Positions 56,720 through 63,976 of a DNA stretch of 64,000 nt are shown piece by piece (the first letter of the stretch is position 1; the number at the start of each line of letters is the position of its first letter). The DNA is from Sphingomonas sp. (GTDB lineage Bacteria; Pseudomonadota; Alphaproteobacteria; Sphingomonadales; Sphingomonadaceae), in contig NZ_JAIXHL010000005.1 of the NCBI RefSeq assembly GCF_030145815.1, positions 62,001 to 126,000 of the forward strand, given 5' to 3'. Position numbers and translations under genes: made by a program. A model generated the notes under the pieces. That model saw nothing but the letters and a program-made list of their open reading frames with translations. It was not told where the DNA came from and ran no database searches.

Positions 56720-56734
56720 TGCAACATTGTTGCA
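56720..56734. promoter_or_regulatory. palindrome TGCAACA-T-TGTTGCA upstream of the atp promoter
   Basis: A perfect 15-bp palindrome, 6 bp upstream of the predicted -35 box. Its half-site TGCAAC recurs in the palindrome near osmC (63959-63976). Confidence 0.45.
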
Positions 56735-56738
56735 ACCC

Positions 56739-56913
56739 ATTCCTACCCCAGCTCGCTGGGGGAGGTGGCAGCGCGTAGCGCTGACGGAGGGGCCGCCCCG
56801 CAGAGGGCGGAATTTTGCCGAGCTGTGTTCGGCCGTCTACGCGGCCGCCCCTCCACCACCCGCTGCGCGGGCGGTCCCCCTCCCCTGCTGCGCAGGGGAG
56901 GAATTGATCCTTG
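56739..56913. repeat. double-hairpin repeat, copy A
   Basis: About 175 bp between atpI and radC. Ends are TTCCTACCCC and GGGGAGGAA. It has the block GGGGGAGGTGGC, a GCGCGTAGCGC hairpin, TGACGGAGGGG, a GC-rich core, CCCCTCCACCACCCG and GGTCCCCCTCCCC. The same order of blocks occurs at 61690-61824 and 63358-63490. Confidence 0.75.
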
Positions 56914-57364
56914 CGCCCCTTCCCCACCCTCCCCTCTGCCGCTAGGCTCCTCTTATGGGGGACGGCGGCGAGGCGATTACGGATGGGACCGGGCATCGCG
57001 CGCGGCTGCGGGCGCGGTTGCTGGCCGATGCCGACGGGCTGATGGACCATGAACTGGTCGAATATCTGCTGACGCTCGCGATTCCGCGGCGGGATACCAA
57101 GCCGCTGGCCAAGGCGTTGCTGCATCAGTTCGGGGGGGTTGCCGGGCTGTTGACCGCCGATTCAGCGGCGATCGAACGCGTGCCGGGAATGGGCGAGACC
57201 AGCGCCGCCGCGATCAAGATCGCGCATGCTGCGGCGTTACGGCTGTTGAAGAGCGAGGTGGCGGCGCGACCGATCCTGTCCAACTGGCAGGCGCTGCTCG
57301 ATTATCTGCGCGCGGACATGGCGCATCATGTGATCGAGCGGGTGCGGGTCCTGCATCTCAACAG

Positions 57365-57955
57365 TCAAAAACAGGTTGTGCTGAACTGACGATGGCTGCT
57401 CTGGCTGGAAATCGACTCGAAACGGCCATTCGAGGATCGCCTTCTACGCAGGCGAACTCGCTAGAGCCGATTAACGATAGTTTGTGGCGCTTCCCCACGC
57501 GCGCGACGTTCATACTCTAACGCCATTTCGCCGTGCACCTTTTTGATAGCTGGATCGGTCGCCTGCGATTCCTTCTCCCTGCAAATTGAAGCGCGCCGCG
57601 CGAAGTACTCACGATCTTCGCTATCAAACATCACGTATCTCCTTTCGTGGAGAGAGGGGGGTATTTGAAAAATGAGCGAAAGGTCAACCGGCCCCGAAAC
57701 AATCAGCCGCTAGATGCTGGTGCATGGTGAGCCGGTTTGAAATTTGTCGCAGCAAAGTGGTGCTTGCGCCCGCGATCTTGCCCCGACGTTCAGCCATTCA
57801 GCCGAGCACTGGCTCCACCCAAAAGCTGCCGTTTCTGTCACCCGAACTCGAATCAGCATGTTGCGCCAAACCCTCCAAGTTCAGGTAAATCCGCTTAAGC
57901 TATTGAGAATACTGTAAATCCCTGAAATCCATCAGGTGTAGAGCCGTGTCAACAG
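57365..57955. mobile_element. 591-bp insertion in radC with a 7-bp target-site duplication
   Basis: TCAACAG stands at 57358-57364 and again at 57949-57955. The insert runs from TCAAAAACAGG to GAGCCGTG plus the second repeat. No long terminal inverted repeat and no transposase frame were found. It holds a minus-strand 56-residue gene (57461-57631) and, near the right end, an inverted pair TTCAGG/CCTGAA (57880-57885, 57921-57926) and a direct pair GTAAATCC (57885, 57914). Base composition is lower in GC than around it. Probably a non-autonomous or decayed mobile element. Confidence 0.75.
57461..57631 (-). CDS. 56-residue protein carried by the radC insertion
   Basis: ATG 57631 preceded by AAAGGAGATACGTG, a strong ribosome-binding site. 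The product begins MFDSEDREYFARRASICREK and goes on with ATDPAIKKVHGEMALEYERR. It is charged and probably helical. Small proteins of this pattern (YFARRA...ATDPxIxxVHxELAxxYE) are common in sphingomonads; function unknown. It has its own candidate promoter upstream (TTGACC, 16-17 bp, AAATAC). Confidence 0.65.
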   Translation of the reverse strand: MFDSEDREYFARRASICREKESQATDPAIKKVHGEMALEYERRARGEAPQTIVNRL

Positions 57956-58249
57956 CCGCAACATGTTGATCCGCGACGAACTGATGCAGGAAGGATCGGT
58001 GGACGAGGCGCCGGTCTATGTCCGCGAAGTGATCCGCCGCGCGATCGACCTGGGGTCGACCGCAATCATCCTGGTCCACAATCACCCGAGCGGAGATCCC
58101 AGTCCGAGCCGGGCGGATATCGAACTGACCCGCAATATCGTCGAAGCGGGCAAAAGACTTGGGATTGCGGTGCATGACCATATCGTCATCGGCACCGGCG
58201 GGCATGTCAGCCTGCGCGCGCAAGGGTTGATGTAAGCGTGCACGAAAAC

Positions 58250-58275
58250 GGCCGCCGGAGCGAGCTCCGGCGGCC
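58250..58275 (-). terminator. intrinsic terminator of the EF-hand gene
   Basis: GGCCGCCGGAG pairs with CTCCGGCGGCC; on the minus strand TTTTCGTG follows. It lies between the radC fragment and the EF-hand gene stop. Confidence 0.75.
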
Positions 58276-58318
58276 GGTGGACGGGCGCGATGCGGTACGC
58301 CCGTCCGGGGAGACTTTG

Positions 58319-58855
58319 TTACGACGCCCCTGCGGGGGTGAGGAAGGTCTTGAGCTCGGCAACCGTCACGCCGCCCGATTTATCGGCGTCGGCCGTGGCG
58401 TGGGCGTTGGTCAGCCACTGCTTTTCCGCAGCGGCTTCCCCGGTGAAGCCGGGCTCGCTCGCCGAGCGCAGCGCGACCATCCAGGCACTGAATTCCTCTG
58501 GCTTGAGGCTGCCATCTGCATCCTTGTCATAGGTCGGAAAGCCCTGATCGACGATCTGCGCGATCTGAGTCGCGGTTGCGGGCTGCGGCGCGGACTGGCT
58601 TGCCTGTGCCTGGGCCTGCGGTTCCGGGGTGGGCGTCGGCGTCGGCGTCGGGGTCGGAGCCGGAGTCGGCGCCGCTTCCGGCGTCACCTCGGCCTCAGGC
58701 TGAGTCGCCGGCGCCGGAGTCTCCTGCGGGACCGGTTCGGTGGTTTCGGGCGGAGCCGGCTGCTCCTGCGGCGGCGTCTGCTGCTGCGGCATGTCCTGAG
58801 CGAAAGCAGGCGCAGAGATGGCAACCGCGCTGGCAAGAAGGATAGATTTCAACAT
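58319..58855 (-). CDS. secreted EF-hand calcium-binding protein, Pro/Thr-rich
   Basis: 178 residues. Signal peptide MLKSILLASAVAISAPAFAQ. Residues 22-90 are Pro/Glu/Thr/Gln-rich repeats (PTPTPTPTPTPE and PPQEQPAPPETTEPV-like). Two EF-hand loops follow: DKDADGSLKPEE and DADKSGGVTVAE, each with the expected acidic and Gly positions. It is probably a periplasmic or surface calcium sensor. An EcfG-type promoter stands upstream, linking it to the general stress response. Confidence 0.85.
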   Translation of the reverse strand: MLKSILLASAVAISAPAFAQDMPQQQTPPQEQPAPPETTEPVPQETPAPATQPEAEVTPEAAPTPAPTPTPTPTPTPEPQAQAQASQSAPQPATATQIAQIVDQGFPTYDKDADGSLKPEEFSAWMVALRSASEPGFTGEAAAEKQWLTNAHATADADKSGGVTVAELKTFLTPAGAS

Positions 58856-58927
58856 GTCATTCTCCAGTCACTTCATCGAATAAAACAGATGACGCCGCGT
58901 GATTATTTGCGGCTCATGTGACGGAAG

Positions 58928-58953
58928 AACGCGTTGCATATTTGTCACGTTCC
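58928..58953 (-). promoter_or_regulatory. EcfG-type promoter of the EF-hand gene
   Basis: On the minus strand, GGAAC is followed after 17 bp by CGTT. This is the consensus read by EcfG, the general-stress sigma factor of alphaproteobacteria. The start of transcription would fall about 65 nt before the ATG. Confidence 0.65.
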
Positions 58954-59115
58954 ACAAGATTATTTCAAAATGCACGACTAGCCTGCGATGCGTCTCGACT
59001 CATCCCGAACATGTGCGAATATTGCGATGAACCGAGTGGAACACTTGCGTTTCGCCATGTTTGCCGCGCCGCCGGGGCTTTGCTAGGGGCGCCGCGTCTC
59101 ACGAAAGGCTTTCCC

Positions 59116-60429
59116 ATGGTCCCCCGCTATTCCCGCCCCGCCATGACCGCGATCTGGTCGCCCGAAACGCGCTTCGGCATCTGGTTCGAGATCGAGGCGC
59201 ACGCGACCGAGAAGCTCGGCGAGCTGGGCGTGGTGCCCGAATCGGCGGCCAAGGCGCTGTGGGACTGGTGGGCGACCAACCCGACCATCGACGTCGCTGC
59301 GATCGACGCGATCGAGGCGGTGACCAAGCATGACGTGATCGCGTTCCTGACCTGGGTCGCGGAGAATGTCGGCGACGAAGCGCGCTTCATGCATCAGGGG
59401 ATGACGTCGAGCGACGTGCTCGACACCTGCCTTGCGGTGCAGCTGACGCGCGCGGCGGACATCCTGCTCGACGACCTCGACCAGCTGCTCGCCGTGCTCA
59501 AGCGTCGCGCCTATGAGCACAAGCTGACCCCGACGATCGGGCGCAGCCATGGTATTCATGCCGAGCCGGTGACATTCGGCCTCAAGCTCGCCGAAGCCTA
59601 TGCCGAGTTCAAGCGCTGCAAGACCCGCCTGATCGCGGCGCGCGCCGACATTGCGACCTGCGCGATTTCGGGTGCGGTGGGGACCTTTGCCAATATCGAC
59701 CCACGCGTGGAGCAGCATGTCGCCGACAAGCTTGGCCTGGCGGTCGAGCCGGTGTCGACGCAGGTGATCCCGCGCGACCGCCATGCGATGTTCTTCGCGA
59801 CGTTGGGCGTGATCGCCAGCTCGATCGAGCGGCTCGCGGTCGAAGTGCGGCATCTTCAGCGCACCGAGGTGCTGGAGGCGGAAGAGTATTTCTCGCCGGG
59901 ACAGAAGGGCAGCTCGGCGATGCCGCACAAGCGCAACCCGGTGCTCACCGAGAACCTCACCGGCCTTGCCCGCATGGTGCGCGCCGCCGTCATCCCCGCG
60001 ATGGAGAATGTGGCGCTATGGCATGAGCGCGACATCAGCCACTCGTCGGTCGAACGCTATATCGGGCCGGACGCGACGATCACGCTCGACTTCGCGCTGG
60101 CGCGGTTGACTGGGGTGATCGACAAGCTGCTGGTGTACCCGGCGCGGATGCAGAAGAATCTGGATCGCATGGGCGGGCTGGTTCACTCGCAGCGCGTGCT
60201 GCTGGCGCTGACCCAGGCGGGGGTGAGCCGCGAGGACAGCTATCGGCTGGTCCAGCGCAACGCGATGAAGGTGTGGGAGAGCGACGGGGAGCTGTCGCTG
60301 CTCGAGCTGCTCAAGGCCGATGAAGAGGTCACCGCCGCGCTGTCGCCGCAGCAGATCGAGGAGAAGTTCGACCTCGACTATCATTTCAAGTCGGTCGATA
60401 CCATTTTCGAGCGGGTATTCGCGGATTGA
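59116..60429 (+). CDS. purB: adenylosuccinate lyase
   Basis: 437 residues from ATG 59116 with AAAGG upstream; the frame is open to 58918, but that part lacks coding character and includes the promoter of the divergent gene. Cleaves SAICAR and adenylosuccinate in purine synthesis. Evidence: MTSSDVLDTCLAVQL, the GRSHGIHAEPVTFGLKLAEA box with the catalytic His, and the signature GSSAMPHKRNPVLTENLTG. Full length. Confidence 0.97.
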   Translation: MVPRYSRPAMTAIWSPETRFGIWFEIEAHATEKLGELGVVPESAAKALWDWWATNPTIDVAAIDAIEAVTKHDVIAFLTWVAENVGDEARFMHQGMTSSDVLDTCLAVQLTRAADILLDDLDQLLAVLKRRAYEHKLTPTIGRSHGIHAEPVTFGLKLAEAYAEFKRCKTRLIAARADIATCAISGAVGTFANIDPRVEQHVADKLGLAVEPVSTQVIPRDRHAMFFATLGVIASSIERLAVEVRHLQRTEVLEAEEYFSPGQKGSSAMPHKRNPVLTENLTGLARMVRAAVIPAMENVALWHERDISHSSVERYIGPDATITLDFALARLTGVIDKLLVYPARMQKNLDRMGGLVHSQRVLLALTQAGVSREDSYRLVQRNAMKVWESDGELSLLELLKADEEVTAALSPQQIEEKFDLDYHFKSVDTIFERVFAD

Positions 60430-60442
60430 CGGCACGCCTCCG

Positions 60443-60466
60443 GGTGTGTCACTCAACTGACACACC
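60443..60466. promoter_or_regulatory. inverted repeat GGTGTGTCA/TGACACACC upstream of the histone-like gene
   Basis: Two perfect 9-bp arms with a 6-bp gap (CTCAAC), between purB and the Lys/Ala-rich protein and 14 bp before the latter's start. It may be an operator of a dimeric regulator or an RNA hairpin; no U-tract follows. Confidence 0.5.
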
Positions 60467-60480
60467 ATGGAGGCGCGACG

Positions 60481-61086
60481 ATGGCCAAGGCAGACAAGGC
60501 GAAGAAGGCCGGCGGCAAGAAGGACAAGGCGGCAAAGGCACCCAAGCTGCCCAAGACCGTCGCCGGGATCGAACTGCCCAAGGAATTGCGTGAGCAGGGC
60601 GCCAAGCTGCTGGAGCTGACCAAGCATCCGCTGGTCGCGGACATCGTTGCTGCGGGACTGGTCGCGCTGGCCGGGAATGTCCGCAAGAAGGCGGCGGATG
60701 CTGCGCCCGCCCCTGCCCCGGCCCCTGCGGCGGCTGCCGACGCGCCCAAGGCATCCGGCATGGACGATCTGGCGAAGACCGCCTCGTCGCTCGCCACGCT
60801 GATCGCGGCGCGCGCGGCGGAGAAGATCACCGCCCGGCTGACCGGCGACAAGCCGCCTGAGGCACCCAAGGCGCCGGACGCGCCTGCGGCACCTGCTGCG
60901 GAAGCTGCGCCAGCGCCGGCGAAGAAGCCGGCTGCACCGAGAAAGCCTGCCCCCAAGGCTGCGGCGGCGAAGAAGCAGGCGGCGGCGAAGCCTGCGGCGA
61001 AGAAACTCGCTGCCAAGCCCGCCGCAAAGGCTCCGGCCAAACCGCGCGCACCCCGTACGGCAAAACCGCGGACTCCTTCGGCCTGA
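60481..61086 (+). CDS. histone-H1-like Ala/Lys/Pro-rich protein
   Basis: 201 residues. A basic N-terminus (KADKAKKAGGKKDKAAKAP) is followed by a hydrophobic helical part (GIELPKELREQGAKLLELTK, VADIVAAGLVALAG) and a second helical part (MDDLAKTASSLATLIAARAA), then a C-terminal tail of KPAA/KKPA repeats like that of histone H1. It could bind nucleic acid or the cell pole. No domain is recognised. It stands 51 bp after purB behind a distinctive inverted repeat. Confidence 0.7.
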   Translation: MAKADKAKKAGGKKDKAAKAPKLPKTVAGIELPKELREQGAKLLELTKHPLVADIVAAGLVALAGNVRKKAADAAPAPAPAPAAAADAPKASGMDDLAKTASSLATLIAARAAEKITARLTGDKPPEAPKAPDAPAAPAAEAAPAPAKKPAAPRKPAPKAAAAKKQAAAKPAAKKLAAKPAAKAPAKPRAPRTAKPRTPSA

Positions 61087-61094
61087 AGGGGGCT

Positions 61095-61547
61095 ATGCTG
61101 AACCTGAAGCCGACCAGTTGGACGGTCACCGAAGACGATGTTGCCGCTTTTGAGGCGCGACGCAGCGTTTCCTTGCCGGAAGACTATCGCGCCTTCCTTC
61201 TGAAAACCAACGGCGGCTACCTCGACGGTCAACCCGTGTTCGAGATCAGCAGCGAGGAGGGGGGCGCACGGCTTATCCTATTCTACAGGCTGAATGACAG
61301 CAGCCGTTCGACAGAGACGCTCGACTATATGTGCAGCCTGCATCCTCGACGCCTGCCGCCGGGGATTATCAAGATTGGCGGAGAGGGAACCGGCGGCAAG
61401 ATCTGCCTTGGCGTCGCCGAGCCCTATCGGGGTCGCGTGTATTTTTGGGACCCAGGAATGGATTTCGACGATACAGAGGATGGCTCGCTGGAGAATGTGA
61501 TTGAACTTTCGGCGAGTTTTTCCGCTTTCATCGCGAGCCTGAAATAG
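61095..61547 (+). CDS. SMI1/KNR4 family protein
   Basis: 150 residues, a single SMI1/KNR4 (SUKH) domain: DDVAAFEARRSVSLPEDYRA, FLLKTNGGYLDGQPVFEIS, and GGKICLGVAEPYRGRVYFWD. Many SUKH proteins are immunity proteins to contact-dependent or polymorphic toxins. No toxin gene is next to it here, so it may be an orphan immunity gene or have another role. It follows the histone-like gene by 8 bp. Confidence 0.82.
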   Translation: MLNLKPTSWTVTEDDVAAFEARRSVSLPEDYRAFLLKTNGGYLDGQPVFEISSEEGGARLILFYRLNDSSRSTETLDYMCSLHPRRLPPGIIKIGGEGTGGKICLGVAEPYRGRVYFWDPGMDFDDTEDGSLENVIELSASFSAFIASLK

Positions 61548-61689
61548 CACCGTACAGATCGCGCGATCGGGGGAGTTCCTCCTTCGGCTCGTTCGGTGAG
61601 GTGGCAGCGGTGGCGGCGCTGGTGATGTTGCGACGGGTGTTGCGGCGGCTGGTCGGGCGTAAGGGGCACGCTGCGTCGAACTGAGGTTC
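61548..61689. other. intergenic region, possible decayed gene end
   Basis: An open stretch on the plus strand reads EVAAVAALVMLRRVLRRLVG and stops at 61683. It has no clear start or relative and looks like a remnant or chance. Confidence 0.35.
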
Positions 61690-61824
61690 AATCCTCCCCC
61701 GCCAGGGGGAGGTGGCGCCGAAGGCGACGGAGGGGGAGGATGGCGGCGTCCTCTCGGCTCAGGCCGATACCCTTCCGCCCCCTCCGTCAGCTACGCTGAC
61801 ACCTCCCCCTTGCGGGGGAGGATT
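61690..61824. repeat. double-hairpin repeat, copy B
   Basis: About 135 bp with perfect ends AATCCTCCCCC and GGGGGAGGATT. Blocks GGGGGAGGTGGC, a GCCGAAGGC hairpin, GACGGAGGGGG, a core, CCCCCTCCGTCAG and CCTCCCCC follow in the same order as in copies A and C. Confidence 0.75.
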
Positions 61825-61829
61825 GTCGA

Positions 61830-62552
61830 TCACGCAAACACCTCGGACAGAAACCCCGTCATCGCGGCCCAGCTGCGGCGGTCGGCGTTGGCGTCGTAGC
61901 CGAAGCCGGGGCGGGTCGACGTCTTGAGGCTGGTATCGGTGAAGGCGTGCCCTGCCCCGCCAAACCCGAGCAACTGCCAATCCGCCTCGGCTGCGGTCAG
62001 CTCGGCGGCAAGACCCGTCACTGCCTCGGGCGGGGCGAGCGGGTCGTCCCAGCCGTGGCAGATCAGCAGCTTTGGCGCGATCGGGGTCGGGTAATCATAG
62101 CCCGGCGGGTCGAAGATGCCGTGGAAGGCGACTACGCCGCGCACATCGCCACCCGCGCGGGCGAGATCGATCACCGCCTTGCCGCCGAAGCAAAAGCCGA
62201 TCGCGGCAGTCCGTGCGGTGTCCACCTGTGGCAATGCGTGGAGCGCGGCGAGGCTGGCGAACAGGCGGTCGCGGAGCAGCGGGCGATCGGCGTTGAGCGG
62301 GTTCATATACACCGCCGGATCGGGCGATTCGCGGGTAGTGCGCTTGCCCTGCCCATAGAGGTCGCCGACCAACGCGACGTAACCGAGCGCCGCGATCCGC
62401 TCGGCGGTGACGCGATCCTGTTCCTTTTCACCCAGCACATTGGGGACGATCAGCACGCCGGGACGCAGATCGGTCCAGTCGGTGTCAAACGCTGCTACCC
62501 CTTCGAACGGGCCGCCGGGACCGCCATAGAGGATGGTCTGTCGCTGGATCAT
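61830..62552 (-). CDS. dienelactone hydrolase family protein
   Basis: 240 residues, alpha/beta-hydrolase. The nucleophile is Cys in AIGFCFGGKAVIDLARAGG, the family's GxCxGG motif; ICHGWDDPLAPP supplies the Asp and GFGGAGHAFTD the His. The family opens lactone rings such as dienelactone in aromatic degradation, but many members have other targets. It converges on the SMI1/KNR4 gene across the repeat. Confidence 0.92.
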   Translation of the reverse strand: MIQRQTILYGGPGGPFEGVAAFDTDWTDLRPGVLIVPNVLGEKEQDRVTAERIAALGYVALVGDLYGQGKRTTRESPDPAVYMNPLNADRPLLRDRLFASLAALHALPQVDTARTAAIGFCFGGKAVIDLARAGGDVRGVVAFHGIFDPPGYDYPTPIAPKLLICHGWDDPLAPPEAVTGLAAELTAAEADWQLLGFGGAGHAFTDTSLKTSTRPGFGYDANADRRSWAAMTGFLSEVFA

Positions 62553-62665
62553 GTCGCGCCGCCGTTCGCCCGGATGAAAGGTCGCTTTGTACCTAGGAAG
62601 AAGAACAGGGCTTCGACAAGCTCAGCCTGAGCGTTAAGGGGCGTGCGAAACTTCACGGAGGTCCC

Positions 62666-63352
62666 ATGCCCACGCTCGTCCTGATCCGCCACGGCCAATC
62701 GTCCTGGAATCTGGAAAACCGCTTCACCGGATGGTGGGACGTCGACCTGACCGAACAGGGCGTGCGCGAGGCTTGGGCGGCGGGCGAGCTGATGCGCGAC
62801 AAGGGTCTGGACTTCGACATGACCTACACCAGCTTTCAGAGCCGGGCGATCAAGACGCTGAACCTGGCGCTGGAGGCGATGGGGCGGCTGTGGCTGCCGA
62901 CCGAGAAGAGCTGGAAGCTGAATGAGCGGCATTATGGCGGGCTGACCGGGCTCGACAAGGCGGAGACCGCGGCGAAGCACGGCGACGATCAGGTCAAGAT
63001 CTGGCGCCGCAGCTTCGACATCCCGCCCCCGCTGCCCGAGGAAGGGTCGCCGTGGGACCTGGCCAAGGATGCGCGCTACAAGGGCATCCCGATCCCGCAG
63101 ACCGAGAGCCTGAAGGACACGATCGCGCGCGTTCTGCCCTATTGGGAGGAGCGGATTGCACCGGACCTGCGCGCGGGCAAGCGGGTGTTGATCGCGGCGC
63201 ACGGCAATTCGCTGCGCGCGCTGGTCAAGCATCTGTCGGGGATTTCGGACGCGGACATCGCGTCACTGGAGATTCCGACCGGGCAGCCGATCGTATATGA
63301 GCTGGCCGACGATCTGACCGCGACGGATCGGTATTATTTGAACGAGCGGTAA
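62666..63352 (+). CDS. gpmA: 2,3-bisphosphoglycerate-dependent phosphoglycerate mutase
   Basis: 228 residues. Interconverts 3- and 2-phosphoglycerate. Evidence: [20 protein letters not shown], with the phospho-His, [20 protein letters not shown], and [16 protein letters not shown] with the second His. Full length. The repeat copy C begins 5 bp past its stop. Confidence 0.96.
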   Translation: MPTLVLIRHGQSSWNLENRFTGWWDVDLTEQGVREAWAAGELMRDKGLDFDMTYTSFQSRAIKTLNLALEAMGRLWLPTEKSWKLNERHYGGLTGLDKAETAAKHGDDQVKIWRRSFDIPPPLPEEGSPWDLAKDARYKGIPIPQTESLKDTIARVLPYWEERIAPDLRAGKRVLIAAHGNSLRALVKHLSGISDADIASLEIPTGQPIVYELADDLTATDRYYLNER

Positions 63353-63357
63353 GCCCA

Positions 63358-63490
63358 TTCCTCCCCGGAACGGGGCGGTGGCATTGCGAAGCAATGACGG
63401 AGGGGGCCCTCCTTTGAGCGAGACGATTGCCTCGGGCCCCCTCCACCACGCCCTTCGGGCGCGGTCCCCCTCCCCGTTCCGGGGAGGATT
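63358..63490. repeat. double-hairpin repeat, copy C
   Basis: About 133 bp with ends TTCCTCCCCGG and CCGGGGAGGA, and inner blocks GGGCGGTGGC, the ATTGCGAAGCAAT hairpin, GACGGAGGGGG, CCCCCTCCACCACG, the CGCCCTTCGGGCG hairpin and GGTCCCCCTCCCC. It sits between gpmA and osmC. Confidence 0.75.
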
Positions 63491-63492
63491 TT

Positions 63493-63918
63493 TTAGTTCA
63501 GCTTGTGCGCCAGGCTGACCTCGGCGTTCAGCAGCTTCGATACCGGGCAGTTCTTCTTCGCCTCGTCGGCGAGGTCGGCGAACTGGTCCGCGTCGATGCC
63601 GGGCACGGTCGCTTCGAGCGTCAGGTCGGAACGGGTGATGGTGAAGCCGCCATCCTTCTGCTCCAGCTTGACCGCCGCCTTGGTCTCCAGCGTCCCTTCG
63701 CTGAACCCCGCGCGGGCGAGCGCGAAGCTCAATGCCATGGTGAAGCAGCCAGCATGGGCGGCGGCGATCAGCTCTTCGGGATTGGTGCCGGGCTCTTCCT
63801 CGAACCGCGTGTTGAAGCCGTAGAACTGGTCGGTCAGCACGCCGGACTGGGTGGTGATCGCGCCCTTCCCTTCCTTGCCGAAGCCGGAATAGCGGGCGGT
63901 CGCGGTGCGGGTGGTCAT
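63493..63918 (-). CDS. OsmC/Ohr family peroxidase
   Basis: 141 residues from ATG 63918, with AAGGAGATCGAGAG upstream. The family reduces organic peroxides through two Cys, seen here as AAAHAGCFTMALSF and KKNCPVSKLLNAE. FNTRFEEEPGTNPEELIAAA is the family's N-terminal pattern. OsmC and Ohr are hard to separate by sequence alone; the GTNPEELIAAAHAGC form fits OsmC. Confidence 0.9.
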   Translation of the reverse strand: MTTRTATARYSGFGKEGKGAITTQSGVLTDQFYGFNTRFEEEPGTNPEELIAAAHAGCFTMALSFALARAGFSEGTLETKAAVKLEQKDGGFTITRSDLTLEATVPGIDADQFADLADEAKKNCPVSKLLNAEVSLAHKLN

Positions 63919-63958
63919 CTCTCGATCTCCTTGGTTGGTCGCGAAATCCAAACGGAGG

Positions 63959-63976
63959 TGCAACGATATCGTTGCA
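63959..63976. promoter_or_regulatory. 18-bp perfect palindrome upstream of the osmC gene
   Basis: TGCAACGATATCGTTGCA, about 41 bp upstream of the osmC start. A further half-site CGTTGCA follows. It fits a dimeric regulator operator and may belong to osmC or to a gene beyond the window edge. Confidence 0.6.

Larger units (their letters stand above)
56955..58235 (+). pseudogene. radC: radC, DNA repair protein RadC, split by an insertion
   Basis: The first piece (56955-57364) encodes the N-terminal helix-hairpin-helix part, ending VRVLHLNS. The second (57956-58235) encodes the JAB/MPN metal-binding part, MLIRDELMQEGSVDEAPVYV and then ILVHNHPSGDPSPSRAD with the HXH..D zinc motif. Between them is a 591-bp insertion. 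Joining the two pieces with one copy of the flanking repeat gives LHLNSRNMLIRDE, the normal RadC sequence in frame, 229 residues long. As it stands, translation stops a few codons into the insert (QKQVVLN). Confidence 0.9.

Noticed and set aside
57365..57955. Transposase remnant in the radC insertion
   Set aside because: Short frames such as one starting MAERRGKIAGAS (minus strand, near 57690-57800) have no recognisable transposase motif, and no terminal inverted repeat was found.
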